Source: Sulfurimonas sp. (GTDB taxonomy: Bacteria; Campylobacterota; Campylobacteria; Campylobacterales; Sulfurimonadaceae). From it: a stretch of 54,273 nt of DNA. The stretch is from assembly GCA_021648465.1 (NCBI GenBank), contig JAKISR010000007.1, positions 1 through 54,273 of the forward strand, written 5' to 3'. Of the stretch, positions 8,416 to 16,810 are shown in pieces. The notes beneath the pieces were generated by a model. That model was not told the DNA's origin, made no database searches, and saw only the letters and a list, made by a program, of their open reading frames with translations. Position 1 is the stretch's first letter; every line of letters starts with the position of its first letter. The position numbers and the translations under genes were made by a program.

Positions 8416-9669
8416 ATGAAAAAAAAGATTTACGATGTTATTATTATTGGTGCTGGTGCTGCTGGGATGATAGCTGCTATAACATCTGCAAGAGCTTCTA
8501 AAAGTGTACTTCTTTTAGAGAAATTATCTCAAGTAGGCTCAAAACTAAAAGCAACTGGTGGTGGTCGTTGCAACCTTACAAATACTCTATCAAATGAAGA
8601 GTTTATGACAAAGTTTGGTCGTGATGGTCGTTTTATGCAAGATGCTCTAAAAGCATTCAATCATGAAGACTTAATAGAGTTTTTTAGTAATATTGGTGTT
8701 GGCACACATGCTCCTGATGGTTTTAAAATTTTTCCAACGTCACATAGCTCTTTAACAATTATTAATGCTCTTGAGAGTGAAATGAAAAAACTTCATATAG
8801 AGATACAATGTTCACAAAAAGTTAAAACCATTTTACATGAAAAAAGTGAAGTGATTGGAATTAAAACGAATGATACAATATTCATATCATCTAATATCAT
8901 CGTAGCTACTGGTGGTCTCGGTTATCCTATTTTAGGGGCACAAGGCGATGGTTATAAGATGGCAAAAGAGATAGGTCACACTACAACAAAGCTTCATCCT
9001 GCAATGATGCCTCTTCTTACAAAAGAGAAGTGGGTAAAAAACTGTCGTGCTGATACCATCGCTAAAGTTGAACTTAGAGTTGAAATGAAAAAACATAAAA
9101 AACTTCGTGCTACTGGAGATTTAATATTTACAAAAAATGGAATCAGAGGTCCTGTTGTGCTTGATTTTGCAAGAGAGATAACACCACTTATAGATAAATA
9201 CTCTGAAGTACCAATCCTTTTAAACCTTACAAATGGGATGAATGAAGAACAGATATCTAAACATTTAAAAAATACTTTAGATTCTAACCCTGACATAGAG
9301 ATATTGGAGCAAATCTGTACCCTACTTCCAAAACCATTATCTTGTGAATTGTTAAGCCTAGCAAATATAGACCCAAAAGAAAAATACTCAAAAATTCAAG
9401 GTGTTAAGAAAGCAAAACTTTTAGGTCTACTCACATGGACACCACTAACTATTACAGGGCATGATGGTTTTAAAATGGCAATGATTACAAGAGGTGGTAT
9501 AAGTCTAAAAGAAATAGATCCTAAAACTATGCAGAGTAAAATTATAGATGGTTTATACTTCTGTGGAGAGATTATAAATCTTGATGGACCATGTGGAGGT
9601 TATAATCTCCAATGGTCGTTTTCTAGTGGGTATTTAGCTGGGGTTAGTATTAATAAAAAAAACGGATAG
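8416..9669 (+). CDS. BaiN/HI0933-family NAD(P)/FAD-dependent oxidoreductase
   Basis: A 417-residue flavoprotein. The dinucleotide loop IIGAGAAGMIAA is at about residues 10-21, followed by the family signature ATGGGRCNLTN. IVATGGLGYPILGAQGDGYKMA and the C-terminal LYFCGEIINLDGPCGGYNLQWSFSSG with the second FAD contact are all present, so the gene is intact. Members are called YhiN/BaiN-type and their physiological substrate is usually unknown. Its last 20 bases overlap the end of the convergent ThiE-like gene. Confidence 0.9.
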   Translation: MKKKIYDVIIIGAGAAGMIAAITSARASKSVLLLEKLSQVGSKLKATGGGRCNLTNTLSNEEFMTKFGRDGRFMQDALKAFNHEDLIEFFSNIGVGTHAPDGFKIFPTSHSSLTIINALESEMKKLHIEIQCSQKVKTILHEKSEVIGIKTNDTIFISSNIIVATGGLGYPILGAQGDGYKMAKEIGHTTTKLHPAMMPLLTKEKWVKNCRADTIAKVELRVEMKKHKKLRATGDLIFTKNGIRGPVVLDFAREITPLIDKYSEVPILLNLTNGMNEEQISKHLKNTLDSNPDIEILEQICTLLPKPLSCELLSLANIDPKEKYSKIQGVKKAKLLGLLTWTPLTITGHDGFKMAMITRGGISLKEIDPKTMQSKIIDGLYFCGEIINLDGPCGGYNLQWSFSSGYLAGVSINKKNG

Positions 9670-10204
9670 AAGCAAACCCATATGCTTTAGTTTTTTCTAT
9701 CTCTTGTACTTGCTCTTGTGTAATTATTCCACCAAGAGCAAAAACATTTATATCACACTTTTTTAGTAACTCTCTTAAATCATCTATACCTTTTGGTTCA
9801 CTTTTACCGGGAGATGCAAAAATTGGGCTATATGTTACTCCATCAACTCCAAGTTTTTGTGCTTTTAAAACCTCTTCATGTGTATGTGTACTGATAATTA
9901 CTTCTAAGCCTAACTCTTTTGCCTCTTGTATCTTATCAAACTGTTTAGAAGTTAGATGAACACCTGTGGCATTTAACTCTTTTGCTAGAGTTGGTTTTTG
10001 GTGTATAAAACTTTTGATAGTTCCAAATTGAGTACAAACTTCTACAAAATGAGCTGCTTGTATATCATAGTTTTGATTTGATTTATCTCTATAAAGAGCG
10101 TATGTTGGCATATACTTTTTAAATTGCTCATGTAATATATTACGAAAAATTATAGGTGTGTCTATATAAAATTCTTTTGAAGTTATTAAATACTTTTGTA
10201 TCAT
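9650..10204 (-). CDS. thiamine-phosphate synthase-like protein (ThiE/TenI family)
   Basis: A 184-residue TIM-barrel protein. Recognisable family segments are YALYRDKSN (substrate strand), GVHLTSKQ, ISTHTHEEVLKAQKLGVDGVTYSPIFASPGK (the pyrophosphate/thiazole site) and FALGGIITQEQ. It is somewhat shorter than usual ThiE (about 210 residues), and the end is abrupt. ThiE joins the pyrimidine and thiazole halves of thiamine; TenI relatives isomerise the thiazole. I cannot separate the two from sequence alone. It follows the unknown gene at 10212-10658 by seven bases, so the two are one unit. No TPP riboswitch is visible upstream. Confidence 0.82.
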   Translation of the reverse strand: MIQKYLITSKEFYIDTPIIFRNILHEQFKKYMPTYALYRDKSNQNYDIQAAHFVEVCTQFGTIKSFIHQKPTLAKELNATGVHLTSKQFDKIQEAKELGLEVIISTHTHEEVLKAQKLGVDGVTYSPIFASPGKSEPKGIDDLRELLKKCDINVFALGGIITQEQVQEIEKTKAYGFASIRFFY

Positions 10205-10211
10205 TATAAAT

Positions 10212-10658
10212 TTATCTTAAAAGTGGATTTTTAGATGGTGCTTCAGGGGCATTAAAGTCAACCTTTCGTACCTCTTTTTTATGATTATATATTTGAGCTA
10301 AATTATCAATATGAACCTCTAAACGGTTTAATAAGTATAATTCATCATCACTATATTTTACTTGTGATTCTTTTATAAAATCTTGTAAGAACTCTAACTT
10401 TTGTATCTCCTCTTCAAATTCAATGTTTCTAATAATATCAATAACTTCATCATAGGTATCATCACATTCTTTTAAAAAATCATATGATAAATCCATTGTT
10501 TTCATAGTATCTAATGCTTTTGAAAATGTAAAGTGATTATAAAGAAGACAACCTATAAAATACTCTATATCAGAACTTTCAAATTCAGAGTATTGAAATT
10601 TTTCATCACCAAAGTGCTTATGCCAAATATTTAAAATTTTTTCTATTTTTTTATTCAT
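10212..10658 (-). CDS. conserved hypothetical protein
   Basis: A 148-residue acidic, soluble, largely helical protein that I do not recognise. It has no signal peptide or membrane segment; the C-terminus ends KVDFNAPEAPSKNPLLR. It is the first gene of a two-gene unit with the ThiE/TenI-like gene. A possible -10 box ends only five bases before the ATG (see the promoter entry), which would make the message nearly leaderless unless another promoter is used. The gene is divergent from nrdD, with 119 bases between the two starts. Confidence 0.75.
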   Translation of the reverse strand: MNKKIEKILNIWHKHFGDEKFQYSEFESSDIEYFIGCLLYNHFTFSKALDTMKTMDLSYDFLKECDDTYDEVIDIIRNIEFEEEIQKLEFLQDFIKESQVKYSDDELYLLNRLEVHIDNLAQIYNHKKEVRKVDFNAPEAPSKNPLLR

Positions 10659-10663
10659 ATAAA

Positions 10664-10669
10664 ATTATA
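10664..10669 (-). promoter_or_regulatory. possible -10 box placed for a leaderless transcript
   Basis: On the minus strand this reads TATAAT. Transcription would start about 7 bases downstream, close to the ATG whose first base is 10658. No Shine-Dalgarno sequence is visible before that ATG, which fits. The box is real; its use is an inference. Confidence 0.4.
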
Positions 10670-10777
10670 CCCTATAGCAATTAACATAGCTTTTTGTGAC
10701 GCTTATGTGACATTTTTTGTTATGAGTATTTAACATCACTTCTTATAAACTTCTTTTAATAAATTCAGGGGTAAGCA

Positions 10778-12883
10778 ATGGTTAAAAATATTTTAAAAAG
10801 AGATGGTAGCAACAAAGAATTTTTATCATTTAAAATCGAAGATGCGATTAAAAAAGCTTTCAAGTCACAACATACTATCTATGATAGTTCAATATTTTTC
10901 AATGTGCTTGAAAAACTAAAGAATAAAAGAATTGTAGCAGTTGAAGATATACAAGACTCCATTGAAGAAGAACTTTATAAAGCTAGATATTTTGATGTTA
11001 TGAAATCATTTTTACTATATCGTCATATGCATAAAATGCAAAGAGATAATTTTTTAGATGAAGATACAACATACATAAACTCTACTCAGACGATAGAAGA
11101 ATATATAAATGGTAGCGACTGGAGAATTAAAGCAAATTCTAATACTGGCTACTCAAATGCAGGGCTTGTAAACAATACAGCAGGAAAAGTTATAGCAAAC
11201 TACTGGCTTGATAAAATCTACTCTAAAGAAGAAGGTTACGCTCATAGAAATGGTGATTATCATATTCATGATTTAGATTGTTTAACTGGTTACTGTGCTG
11301 GTTGGAGCTTAAGAGTTCTTCTTGATGAGGGTTTTAATGGTGTTCGTGGTAGAGTTGAGAGTGATGCTCCAAAACATTTTCGTGAAGCTCTTGGACAGAT
11401 GGCAAATTTTTTAGGAATACTTCAAAGTGAGTGGGCTGGAGCACAAGCATTTTCATCGTTTGATACATATCTCGCTCCTTATGTATTTCGTGATAAACTA
11501 CCATATAAAGAGGTTAAAAAAGCTGTTAGAAGTTTTATCTATAACCTAAATGTTCCTGCTCGTTGGGGACAGTCTCCTTTTACTAATGTTACAATTGACT
11601 GGACTGTTCCTGAAGATTTAAAAGATCAAATTCCAACATGCAAACAAGAGCATCTTTTTAAAGATTTGCTTGATAGTGAGCTAGAGAACATCGCATGTGA
11701 ACGTGGTTGTAATAATCTTATAGATATGACATACAAAAACTTTCAAAAAGAGATGAATCAAATAAACAAAGCCTACTATGAAGTGATGACAGAAGGTGAC
11801 AAAACAGGACAACCTTTCACTTTTCCTATCCCAACTGTAAACATTACAGAAGATTTTGATTGGTATGGAGAAAATACTGACATACTTTTTGAAAATACTG
11901 CAAAAATTGGTTCATCTTACTTCCAAAACTTTATAGGAAGCCAATATAAAAAAGATGAAAATGGTAAACTAATACCTAATGAAGAGGCTTATAAACCTGG
12001 TCATGTAAGAAGTATGTGCTGTAGGTTGCAGCTTGATTTAAGAGAGCTTCTAAAGCGTGGTGGTGGTCTTTTTGGTAGTGCTGAAATGACAGGAAGCATT
12101 GGTGTTGTAACTATAAATATGGCTAGACTTGGATTTTTACATAAGGGTGATAAAGAATCTCTTATGCTTCGTATAGATCAGCTTATGAATCATGCAAAAA
12201 ATACACTAGAGAAAAAAAGAGTATTTATCCAAGATATGTACAATAGAGGATTATTTCCATATACTATGAGATATCTACCAGGTTTTAATAATCACTTCTC
12301 AACTATCGGTGTAAATGGTATGAATGAAATGATTAGAAACTTCACTTCTGATGCTTATGATATTAGCCATAAAGATGGAATGAAATTTGCCATAGATATT
12401 TTAAATCATATGAGAGATAGAATGGTTGAATATCAAGAGGAAACTGGCAATCTTTATAATCTTGAAGCAACACCTGCTGAAGGAACAACTTATAGATTTG
12501 CTAAAGAAGATAAAAAAAGATACGGTGATTCAATTCTTCAAGCTGGAATGGATGAAAACATCTACTATACTAATTCCTCTCAAATTCCAGTAGATTTAAC
12601 TGATGATCCATTTGAGGCACTTACTCTTCAAGATGATTTACAATGTAAATACACTGGTGGAACAGTTTTGCATCTATATATGCAAGAAAAACTAAGCTCT
12701 ACTGAAGCATGTAGAAAATTAGTTAAAAATGTTATATCAAACTTTAGACTCCCTTATATCACCGTTACACCTTTGTTTTCAATATGCCCAAAACATGGCT
12801 ATATAGCAGGTGAGCATGAGTACTGTCCTAGATGTGATGAAGAAATTTTAATAGAGGAAAATATAACTTTAGAAGTTTCATAA
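10778..12883 (+). CDS. nrdD: anaerobic ribonucleoside-triphosphate reductase, main part (lacks glycyl-radical loop)
   Basis: Class III ribonucleotide reductase, reducing ribonucleotides to deoxyribonucleotides without oxygen. Residues 1 to about 90 form an ATP-cone (KNILKRDGSNKEF...). The barrel follows, with HRNGDYHIHDLDCLTGYCAGW, NVPARWGQSPFTN and MCCRLQLDLREL carrying substrate and thiyl-radical cysteines. The C-terminus has the zinc-site segment CPKHGYIAGEHEYCPRC and then stops at residue 701, before the RVxGY glycyl-radical loop that normally follows. That loop is encoded by the separate small gene at 13019-13171. Upstream, 10695-10711 holds a direct repeat TGTGAC-N5-TGTGAC, a possible regulator site. 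The ribosome site is AGGGG, nine bases before the ATG. Confidence 0.93.
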   Translation: MVKNILKRDGSNKEFLSFKIEDAIKKAFKSQHTIYDSSIFFNVLEKLKNKRIVAVEDIQDSIEEELYKARYFDVMKSFLLYRHMHKMQRDNFLDEDTTYINSTQTIEEYINGSDWRIKANSNTGYSNAGLVNNTAGKVIANYWLDKIYSKEEGYAHRNGDYHIHDLDCLTGYCAGWSLRVLLDEGFNGVRGRVESDAPKHFREALGQMANFLGILQSEWAGAQAFSSFDTYLAPYVFRDKLPYKEVKKAVRSFIYNLNVPARWGQSPFTNVTIDWTVPEDLKDQIPTCKQEHLFKDLLDSELENIACERGCNNLIDMTYKNFQKEMNQINKAYYEVMTEGDKTGQPFTFPIPTVNITEDFDWYGENTDILFENTAKIGSSYFQNFIGSQYKKDENGKLIPNEEAYKPGHVRSMCCRLQLDLRELLKRGGGLFGSAEMTGSIGVVTINMARLGFLHKGDKESLMLRIDQLMNHAKNTLEKKRVFIQDMYNRGLFPYTMRYLPGFNNHFSTIGVNGMNEMIRNFTSDAYDISHKDGMKFAIDILNHMRDRMVEYQEETGNLYNLEATPAEGTTYRFAKEDKKRYGDSILQAGMDENIYYTNSSQIPVDLTDDPFEALTLQDDLQCKYTGGTVLHLYMQEKLSSTEACRKLVKNVISNFRLPYITVTPLFSICPKHGYIAGEHEYCPRCDEEILIEENITLEVS

Positions 12884-12896
12884 ACTTAACATAATG

Positions 12897-12992
12897 TCAG
12901 GTTTGTAATAACGATGCATCATTCAATAATCTAGTATTTATTTCTCCCAAATAAATGATTTAACTGATTGTGTATCGTTATTCTGAACTTGA
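12897..12992. repeat. degenerate palindromic element between nrdD and its glycyl-radical gene
   Basis: The outer arms are 12897-12915 and 12974-12992; 15 of 19 positions pair, and the inner nine (AATAACGAT / ATCGTTATT at 12907-12915 and 12974-12982) pair perfectly. An inner perfect hairpin ATTTATTT-CTCCC-AAATAAAT lies at 12936-12956. The right arm ATTCTGAACTTGAT is the same sequence as the arm of the palindromic element inside mod at 20147-20205. This suggests a decayed member of one repeat family; it may also act as a stem-loop in the nrd message. Confidence 0.65.
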
Positions 12993-13018
12993 TATAAGTT
13001 CTAATATAAAGGAAAAAC

Positions 13019-13171
13019 ATGAGCAAAAACGAAGCATTAAGTCTGCATGCAGACAAAAGACAAAAATGTATAGTATATACAAGAGTTATGGGTTATCATA
13101 GACCTGTTGAAAGTTTTAACGTAGGAAAGACTGGTGAGCATAAGCAAAGACGTCAATTCACTCAACAATAA
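13019..13171 (+). CDS. stand-alone glycyl-radical domain of class III ribonucleotide reductase
   Basis: A 50-residue gene opening MSKNEALSLHADKRQKC with the glycyl-radical segment YTRVMGYHRPVESFNVGK at residues 20-37. Gly25 is the predicted radical glycine. In single-chain NrdD proteins this segment is the extreme C-terminus, just after the zinc site, so here it completes the 701-residue NrdD in trans. It has its own site, AAAGGA, six bases before the ATG at 13019. Its last 38 bases overlap the start of nrdG. The arrangement recalls YfiD/GrcA, a spare glycyl-radical domain for pyruvate formate-lyase, but here the main subunit has no such domain of its own. It may be widespread in Campylobacterota; I cannot check that. 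Confidence 0.9.
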   Translation: MSKNEALSLHADKRQKCIVYTRVMGYHRPVESFNVGKTGEHKQRRQFTQQ

Positions 13172-13835
13172 AGTTATTTATGACCTTACAACATTTACCC
13201 ACTTAGATTACCCTAACCATTTAGCTTGTATCGTATGGTTTAGTGGGTGTAATATTCAATGTAATTTCTGCTATAACAAAGATATTGTTTTTTCCAAAAA
13301 TGGTACATTTAGCTACAAAGATATTTTAAAATTTTTAGAAAATAGAAAAGGTCTTTTAGATGCTGTTGTACTCTCAGGTGGCGAAGCAACATCACATAAC
13401 TTAATCCCTTTTTGTAAAGAGATAAAAAAACTAGGTTTTAAAATCAAACTAGACACAAATGGAATAAACTATCAGTACATAGAAGAGTTAATAGCACTAA
13501 ATTTATTAGACTATATAGCTTTAGACTATAAAGCACCAAAAAATAAATATATGCAAATTACAAACTCAAATAAATATGATGATTTCTCTAAAACACTCAA
13601 TATGTTAATATGTGATTTTTACAACTTTGAAGTTAGAACTACAGTTCATAGCGATTTTTTAAATACAAATGATATCAATAATATTATTCAAGATTTAAAA
13701 ACAAGAGGTTATGGTAAAGAATATTATTTACAAGAGTTTTTAGATACAGGAAACAACATAGGTGATTTAAAAGCACCTATAAAACCATTTGATAAATCAC
13801 TTTTAAGCAATGACTTACAAATAGTTTGGAGATAG
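13134..13835 (+). CDS. nrdG: radical SAM activase of anaerobic ribonucleotide reductase
   Basis: A 233-residue radical-SAM protein expected to generate the glycyl radical on the small domain encoded just upstream. The iron-sulfur motif is CNIQCNFC (Cx3CxxC) near residue 39, followed by VLSGGEATSH, the SAM-binding GGE motif. I use the GTG at 13134, preceded by AGGAAAG seven bases upstream; no ATG exists in this frame before the cluster motif. The start lies inside the glycyl-radical gene, overlapping by 38 bases in another frame, so the two are probably translationally coupled. It ends four bases from the convergent peptidase gene. The length is greater than E. coli NrdG (about 154) and fits the PflA-like subgroup. 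Confidence 0.9.
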   Translation: MSISKDVNSLNNKVIYDLTTFTHLDYPNHLACIVWFSGCNIQCNFCYNKDIVFSKNGTFSYKDILKFLENRKGLLDAVVLSGGEATSHNLIPFCKEIKKLGFKIKLDTNGINYQYIEELIALNLLDYIALDYKAPKNKYMQITNSNKYDDFSKTLNMLICDFYNFEVRTTVHSDFLNTNDINNIIQDLKTRGYGKEYYLQEFLDTGNNIGDLKAPIKPFDKSLLSNDLQIVWR

Positions 13836-13839
13836 ATAG

Positions 13840-16674
13840 CTATTTAGGAAATTCAGCAATCACTTTCACTTGTTGCATATTCCTAATAAGTATTATTTCT
13901 GCACTTCCTTTTACAAAAGCCAACTCTCTTTTAAGATCAAATTTAGTCTTTAGGGCTATATCATTAAAAGAAACAATAGTGTCACCTGCTTTTATTCCTG
14001 CTTTTGCGGCAGTAGATTTTTCAACAATATTGAGAATTTTTAACTTATCATCAGATTCAAGATATACGCCAAGTTTTTTTGCTTTTTTTGTACCAATAAG
14101 TGTAGGGTATAAAATATAATCAGCTATGCCTGGCTCAGGATTTGATAAATTTACAGTTATAATGTAATCACTTAAGCCTCGTCTTTTAGCTCTATCTGGT
14201 ATTCCATATCCATGAATAATATGTCCATTGCCAGCAAGCACTACCATAGTTTGTCCCTGATTTTCTTTTAAATGATCTACCATATTTTTTGCCATAGATT
14301 CATCCCAAATCAATTGAGCATGATGAAATTCATCAAAGTTTTTAAAACTCTCTGACTGATGCATAGAATAAACTAATCTTAAATAATTTTTATACTTTTT
14401 ATTTGAAAAATCTATAGAATTTGGTATATGCTCACGTTGCTCATCACTAAGTGCATCAAGGCCTTCACTTACAACAAGTTTTGTTATCTCTCTATCAATA
14501 TTTAGTGCTACCATAGGTATCTGTTTTTCTTTTGCAAAAAGTATAATTGGTCTATATAATTCATAATCATATTTCCAACGTTTAAAATATTCTGTTTTTA
14601 ACACCATCTCTTTTTCATCTATTTCTCCAGCTATATACGCATCAAGATACTCTTGATACGGCTTTTGAAACATCTCCATCCCTATAGATAAATTTGGATT
14701 GTTTTTATACATTGCTTTAATAATTTTAAGCTGATTTAAGTGACTTGAAAATTTTGTATGACTCTCCCCAACAAATACAACTCTATTATTAACTATATCT
14801 TTTAAAACATCATTAAAATTCTTTGCTTGAGGCTTTAGAACTAATGAATCATTATTTATTATATAAATAATACCATTTTGAGAAGGTTTAACACTTTTTT
14901 TAATTATCTCATCATTCTCAAAAACAACACTTGAGTATTTCCCAAGATGTTGAAGTTTAAAAAAGATAGTTCTTGAGAGTTTTTCCATATCAAATACCCC
15001 GATAGCTCTTGTATTATTCAATGGATTTTTAAAAAGTTCAATTTTTGCATCACCTTCCATATAAAAAGGTAAAGATATTTGATTTAAAAGTGAGTTGTTT
15101 TTCCCTAAAATAAATAAATTATTATTTTTTATCTCTTCAAATGTTATTTCATCTGCATATTTCATATTGGTAAATACACGTTTCATATTTGCAAATTTTT
15201 TCTCATCTTCTCTATCAATTACAGCGATAGCATTGCCCTGAAGAATTTTTGATATAATAGGATGTGTTTCATCTATATGTAGTTTTCTAAAAAACTCATA
15301 ATTTTCATCAATAATAATTTTTCTAGGCTCTATATCTAATTCTAAAACTTGTCGCTTTTTACTTAAGTCTATCTCTGATACGAGGCACTCATCATCAGAG
15401 CATACTGAGAGTGGAATATAACCACTATTCATATTACTCATAATATCAAATTCAAGAACATATCTATTTTCTATATACATTAACGACAGATTAGCTATCT
15501 GAAAATCTAGAGCTCCTTTGGAATAAACCCAAGTTTTAAAGAAATCAAGTAAATTTTCACCTGATACTTCTTCATAAACCTCTCTAAGATTTTTATATGT
15601 AGCAACTTTATAAGGATATTTTTCAAGCAGTTTTCTAGTTCCTTCATTAAATGTACTCTCACCTATTTTTTTCTCTAACATATAAAAGAAAAAAGCAGCT
15701 TTTCCATAACCAATGGCATTTTTACTTTCTTGTGTTTTGCTGATAAACTCAATAAGAGCTATCTCATTAGTTGAACTTACATAAGAGTTATACTTCATCA
15801 ATATATCTTTTCTATACTCCGCTGCTCGACCATCTTTTTTTGCATATAAATAATCAGCATAATATGTAGTCATCCCCTCTACCCAATTTCCAACCTGCGG
15901 TGTATATATATAATTTCCAAGCCATTGATGTGCTATTTCATGACCTAAGGAGCTATTGAGTACAAAATCTTTATCTAAAATTTGTTGCCCAATTAAAGTA
16001 AATGTTGGCATAGAATAACCTGCGGGAAACGGTACTTCAACAATTGAAAATTTATCAAATGGTAAAAAACCAAATAATTCTTTATAAAGTTTAAAGTATT
16101 CCTTACTTTTATCAAAATATTTTTGAGATAATTCAGAATCTTTTGGATAAAAATATGTTGATAATTCTAAGCCATCTTCTGTGACAGTAGAGTTTATTGT
16201 ATATTTATTAGATGCAATTAAACGTAGTGTATCTAGTGGATGATCATATATATATTTTTTTCCATCTTTTGTTTTTTCAACACTTGTTGCTTCAATTATA
16301 TTTACAAAATCAGAATCTTTAATATTTGTTTCATACCTACACATATCATCAATTTTTGGATACCATGAATCAAGTAAAAAAGCTTCCCCATTAATTGGCT
16401 TAAAACTATATGTAAAAGTTATATCTACACTTTTTGTTACATCTTTTTTAATTAGATGTGGAATATTATTTTCAACACTAAGAGTTGCATTTTTTATCTC
16501 TAAAATTTTAGCCTGAGTATTTAATAGGTTTATGGATGGATGATTGCTTGTAATAGTTGCTTTTCCACTTAGTAAACCTTTATCAATATCTATGTCAATA
16601 TCTAATACATAAGTACATTTATGAGCGTATAACGAAGTTAATACGATAGTTAAAAGTAAAAAGATTTTTTTCAT
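13840..16674 (-). CDS. exported M1 peptidase - ChaN-like - PDZ fusion protein
   Basis: A 944-residue exported protein with signal peptide MKKIFLLLTIVLTSLYA. The first half is an M1-type zinc aminopeptidase: HEIAHQW at about residue 244, with the third ligand in NWVEGMTTYYADY about 20 residues later. The substrate-binding GAMEN motif is not present; PAGYSMPTFTLIG stands in its place. From about residue 620 comes a ChaN/DUF399-type domain (VVFVGESHTKFSSH, SIGMEMFQKPYQEYLDAY, VVLAGNGHIIHGYG), a fold known for haem-binding lipoproteins. The last 85 residues form a PDZ domain (NIVEKSTAAKAGIKAGDTIVSFND). The likely location is the periplasm. AAGGA precedes the start. A role in peptide breakdown linked to haem or iron is an inference. 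Confidence 0.88.
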   Translation of the reverse strand: MKKIFLLLTIVLTSLYAHKCTYVLDIDIDIDKGLLSGKATITSNHPSINLLNTQAKILEIKNATLSVENNIPHLIKKDVTKSVDITFTYSFKPINGEAFLLDSWYPKIDDMCRYETNIKDSDFVNIIEATSVEKTKDGKKYIYDHPLDTLRLIASNKYTINSTVTEDGLELSTYFYPKDSELSQKYFDKSKEYFKLYKELFGFLPFDKFSIVEVPFPAGYSMPTFTLIGQQILDKDFVLNSSLGHEIAHQWLGNYIYTPQVGNWVEGMTTYYADYLYAKKDGRAAEYRKDILMKYNSYVSSTNEIALIEFISKTQESKNAIGYGKAAFFFYMLEKKIGESTFNEGTRKLLEKYPYKVATYKNLREVYEEVSGENLLDFFKTWVYSKGALDFQIANLSLMYIENRYVLEFDIMSNMNSGYIPLSVCSDDECLVSEIDLSKKRQVLELDIEPRKIIIDENYEFFRKLHIDETHPIISKILQGNAIAVIDREDEKKFANMKRVFTNMKYADEITFEEIKNNNLFILGKNNSLLNQISLPFYMEGDAKIELFKNPLNNTRAIGVFDMEKLSRTIFFKLQHLGKYSSVVFENDEIIKKSVKPSQNGIIYIINNDSLVLKPQAKNFNDVLKDIVNNRVVFVGESHTKFSSHLNQLKIIKAMYKNNPNLSIGMEMFQKPYQEYLDAYIAGEIDEKEMVLKTEYFKRWKYDYELYRPIILFAKEKQIPMVALNIDREITKLVVSEGLDALSDEQREHIPNSIDFSNKKYKNYLRLVYSMHQSESFKNFDEFHHAQLIWDESMAKNMVDHLKENQGQTMVVLAGNGHIIHGYGIPDRAKRRGLSDYIITVNLSNPEPGIADYILYPTLIGTKKAKKLGVYLESDDKLKILNIVEKSTAAKAGIKAGDTIVSFNDIALKTKFDLKRELAFVKGSAEIILIRNMQQVKVIAEFPK

Positions 16675-16810
16675 ATTTTATATATCCTTGTTTAAATTTA
16701 TAATATTGTAACTAGAAAAAGAATACAAAAGATAATATTATGTGATATAGCATAAATAAAAATGACATATATTATTTTATTTATAATAATTAATTAGATA
16801 GAATAACTTT

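Noticed and set aside
13826..14119. 97-residue plus-strand frame after nrdG
   Set aside because: It overlaps the PDZ domain of the peptidase fusion in antisense and has no ribosome site.
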